From Betaproteobacteria bacterium (lineage in GTDB: Bacteria; Pseudomonadota; Gammaproteobacteria; Burkholderiales; SG8-41), in assembly GCA_016192825.1 (NCBI GenBank), contig JACPTK010000039.1:1-42191 (forward strand): DNA of 42,191 nt. Direction: 5' to 3'. Below are positions 40,683-42,191 of this stretch, one piece after another; position 1 is the stretch's first letter, and every line of letters starts with the position of its first letter. Below the pieces are notes generated by a model, which did no database searches, had not been told where the DNA came from, and worked only from the letters and a program-made list of their open reading frames with translations. The translations under genes were made by a program, and so were the position numbers.

Positions 40683-41926
40683 CGGCTTGTTCACCCAGAA
40701 CCCGGTCCCGATGCCGAGGGTCTTGTTGTAGTCCTGGAAGTGGCGGTAGAAGTGGCTGTCGGCGTAGGCCTTCACCGCGGGCAATCCGCCGGAGGCCTCG
40801 AGCAACGGCGAGTAGAAGTACCACGTCCCCGCCAGCGCATCCCACGCCCACAGGCTCACGAAATTATCCGTCGGGATCACGCCTGGTGAGGGCGGGGTCT
40901 CGCTCACCTGGAGATTGAACTGGCTCGGCGTGAATGCGTCGTGAGATTGAAGCCCGAGGGCAGGGCGCCAAAACTGGTTCCATTCCAGGCGAATTCCGTC
41001 CCGGTCTGCGCCGGCAGCGTCCTTTGCGGGATCGAATTCACCCAGTAGCCCTCGCCCGCGTTGATGGTCGCGAGCACTTCGTAGTTCTGGCTGGCGGCAT
41101 AGGCGGCGTTACCGGCGACGGTCAGCGTGGGCGAGTAGAACGCCCAGCGCCCGGCCGCCGCGCTCCACTTCCAGATCGAGACGATGTCCGGCGTCAGTGC
41201 CGTGGGCGCATCCTGGTTGCCGAAGAGCGCCGGCAGGTCGAGCGTGATGTCGAGCGAGTTGCCGATCAGGTTGAAGCCCGGCTCCAGGGCCGGCGTGAAG
41301 GTGGAGCCGGCCTGGGCGCTGCCGAAAAAGAGGTCGTCCGAGTAGCCGACCTGACGGGTGATGCCGTCGTTCATCAGACCGTCCATCTGTATCCGCGCAA
41401 CCCAGTCCGTCGACGGGTCGGTGCCGTCCGCGATGTAGCCCACGAATTCGGCGTTGACCGTATTGATGTGCTCGGCGAGCAGGGCGCCGGACGCGTTGTA
41501 GAACCGGGTCAGGGAGTATTGCGCGAGCCAGTTCCGCAGCAATCCCGCCCGGCGCTGCGGGGTCGTAAACAGGATCTGATAGCCGACCCGGCCGTCGTCG
41601 CTGCCGGATGTGAACGGCGTGCCCACGATGCAGCGGATCGTGCATTGTCCTGCGGACGAGACGACGACATTGATCGGGCCGAACGGGTTCCCGGCGGTAT
41701 TGATGTTCGACTGAAAGGTGACCCCGCTGACCTGCGTCGAAAGCGCGGTGCCCGCCGCAAAGCTGTTGAAATCGATGAAGGTGTCGGCCGTGGGACCGTC
41801 ACGGAAGCCTTCGAACTGGGTCCGAGCGGCGGGCCCGAGCACCAGCCCCGCCCACGCCTGGGGCAGCACAGCCGCCCACCATCCGGCAAGAATTGCCAGA
41901 GAGAGGATCCGAAGTATTCGTGTCAT
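40680..41926 (-). pseudogene. secreted protein with 'FNLIGN/GEGYWVN' modules, frameshifted
   Basis: The first frame (41926 to 40904, 340 residues) has a signal peptide (LSLAILAGWWAAVLPQAWA) and an N-terminal domain of about 200 residues with TFIDFNSFAAGTALSTQVSGVTF, as in some secreted proteins. It continues with the first SGFNLIGN...WKW...GEGYWVN module. It then shifts frame at 40932-40933, within LPSGFNLTTH. The second frame continues exactly where expected (TPSQFNLQVSETPP...WAWDALAGTWYFYSPLLEASGG...GTGFWVNKP) to 40680. The last 110 residues are close to those of the 33439-35400 protein. It may be a real pseudogene, a programmed shift or a sequencing error; without the shift it would be about 415 residues. 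Confidence 0.75.
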
Positions 41927-41978
41927 AAGTTTTTCGGCCTTCGCCGGGTACTTGTACCTCAGGGAGAGGACGCCTCAT

Positions 41979-41992
41979 TTGACGTAGGTCAA
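41979..41992. promoter_or_regulatory. FNR/CRP-type palindrome upstream of the secreted-protein gene
   Basis: TTGACGTAGGTCAA is a perfect TTGAC-N4-GTCAA dyad, close to the FNR/FixK consensus TTGAT-N4-ATCAA. It is 53 bp upstream of the ATG at 41926. If bound, it would link that gene to oxygen or redox status. No matching site was seen upstream of the cytochrome. The rest of 41993-42191 holds nothing I recognise. Confidence 0.45.
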
Positions 41993-42191
41993 GCACCAAG
42001 AGCCGATATCAAGAAGCGAAGCGGCACCGAAACTGTTCCCCTCTGCCCGAGCTGATCTTTACCCATAAGTTTGCCCGCTGGACACCGTAGGGGGAGAGCG
42101 CGCGAGCGAGGTGATGACGATTTGGTACATCTCGGTGAGATCATCAAGGCGCTGCAATCCCAGCCACAACGTTTGTGTTCCGGGCTCGCCA

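Overview
The window is high-GC bacterial chromosome. The housekeeping run metG / apbC / dcd / PLP-dependent basic amino-acid decarboxylase, a TssQ-type lipoprotein and a PilMNOP-plus-secretin secretion locus all suggest a betaproteobacterium (Burkholderiales or Nitrosomonadales grade), probably uncultivated. That placement is an inference from gene content; no rRNA or tRNA gene was seen.

Layout. 1-2000: a recombined edge with the tail of an upstream CDS, a C-terminally truncated alpha/beta hydrolase lipoprotein of lower GC, and a DUF4143-type AAA ATPase with a perfect palindrome just before its start. 2000-6740 (minus strand): a catabolic cluster of enolase-superfamily enzyme, metal-dependent amidohydrolase, gluconate-2-dehydrogenase subunit-3-like protein and GMC flavo-oxidoreductase. 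6825-9727 (minus): class III cyclase with a PEGA-like tail, TssQ-like lipoprotein and tail-anchored Ser/Thr kinase, a signalling trio. 9857-17000: metG, divergent apbC, a decayed formylglycine-generating-enzyme gene, a Phd/PIN toxin-antitoxin pair, dcd, and a decarboxylase with a strong promoter and a 21-codon leader ORF.

17400-24570: a TPR plus beta-barrel outer-membrane protein resembling the Slam/DUF560 (type XI secretion) family, followed by a 1783-residue exported FecR-domain protein with a long Ala/Thr coiled region and three tandem C-terminal modules resembling TbpB-like barrels, closed by a clear terminator. This looks like an exporter/cargo pair and is the best candidate for an undescribed system here.

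24718-33260: a type II secretion/type IV pilus-like operon (PilM/GspL-like, PilN-like, PilO-like, PilP/GspC-like, TPR-secretin lipoprotein, GspG, GspF, GspE) with a further pseudopilin on the opposite strand. 33439-39141 (minus): decaheme cytochrome (ten CxxCH), MtrB/PioB-type porin and a secreted FN3 protein with duplicated C-terminal modules. A second, frameshifted protein with the same modules lies at 40680-41926, after another PIN toxin-antitoxin pair. The porin-cytochrome pair would carry electrons across the outer membrane; the secretion operon could export its surface partners or the FN3-type proteins (inference).

A genome-wide style runs through the intergenic DNA: degenerate arrays with a strict 7-bp period at 5438, 9744, 14452, 32681, 33326, 39281 and 40626, several ending exactly at the stop codon of a minus-strand gene. 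In addition, two inverted 15-bp arrays encode the start region of the porin.
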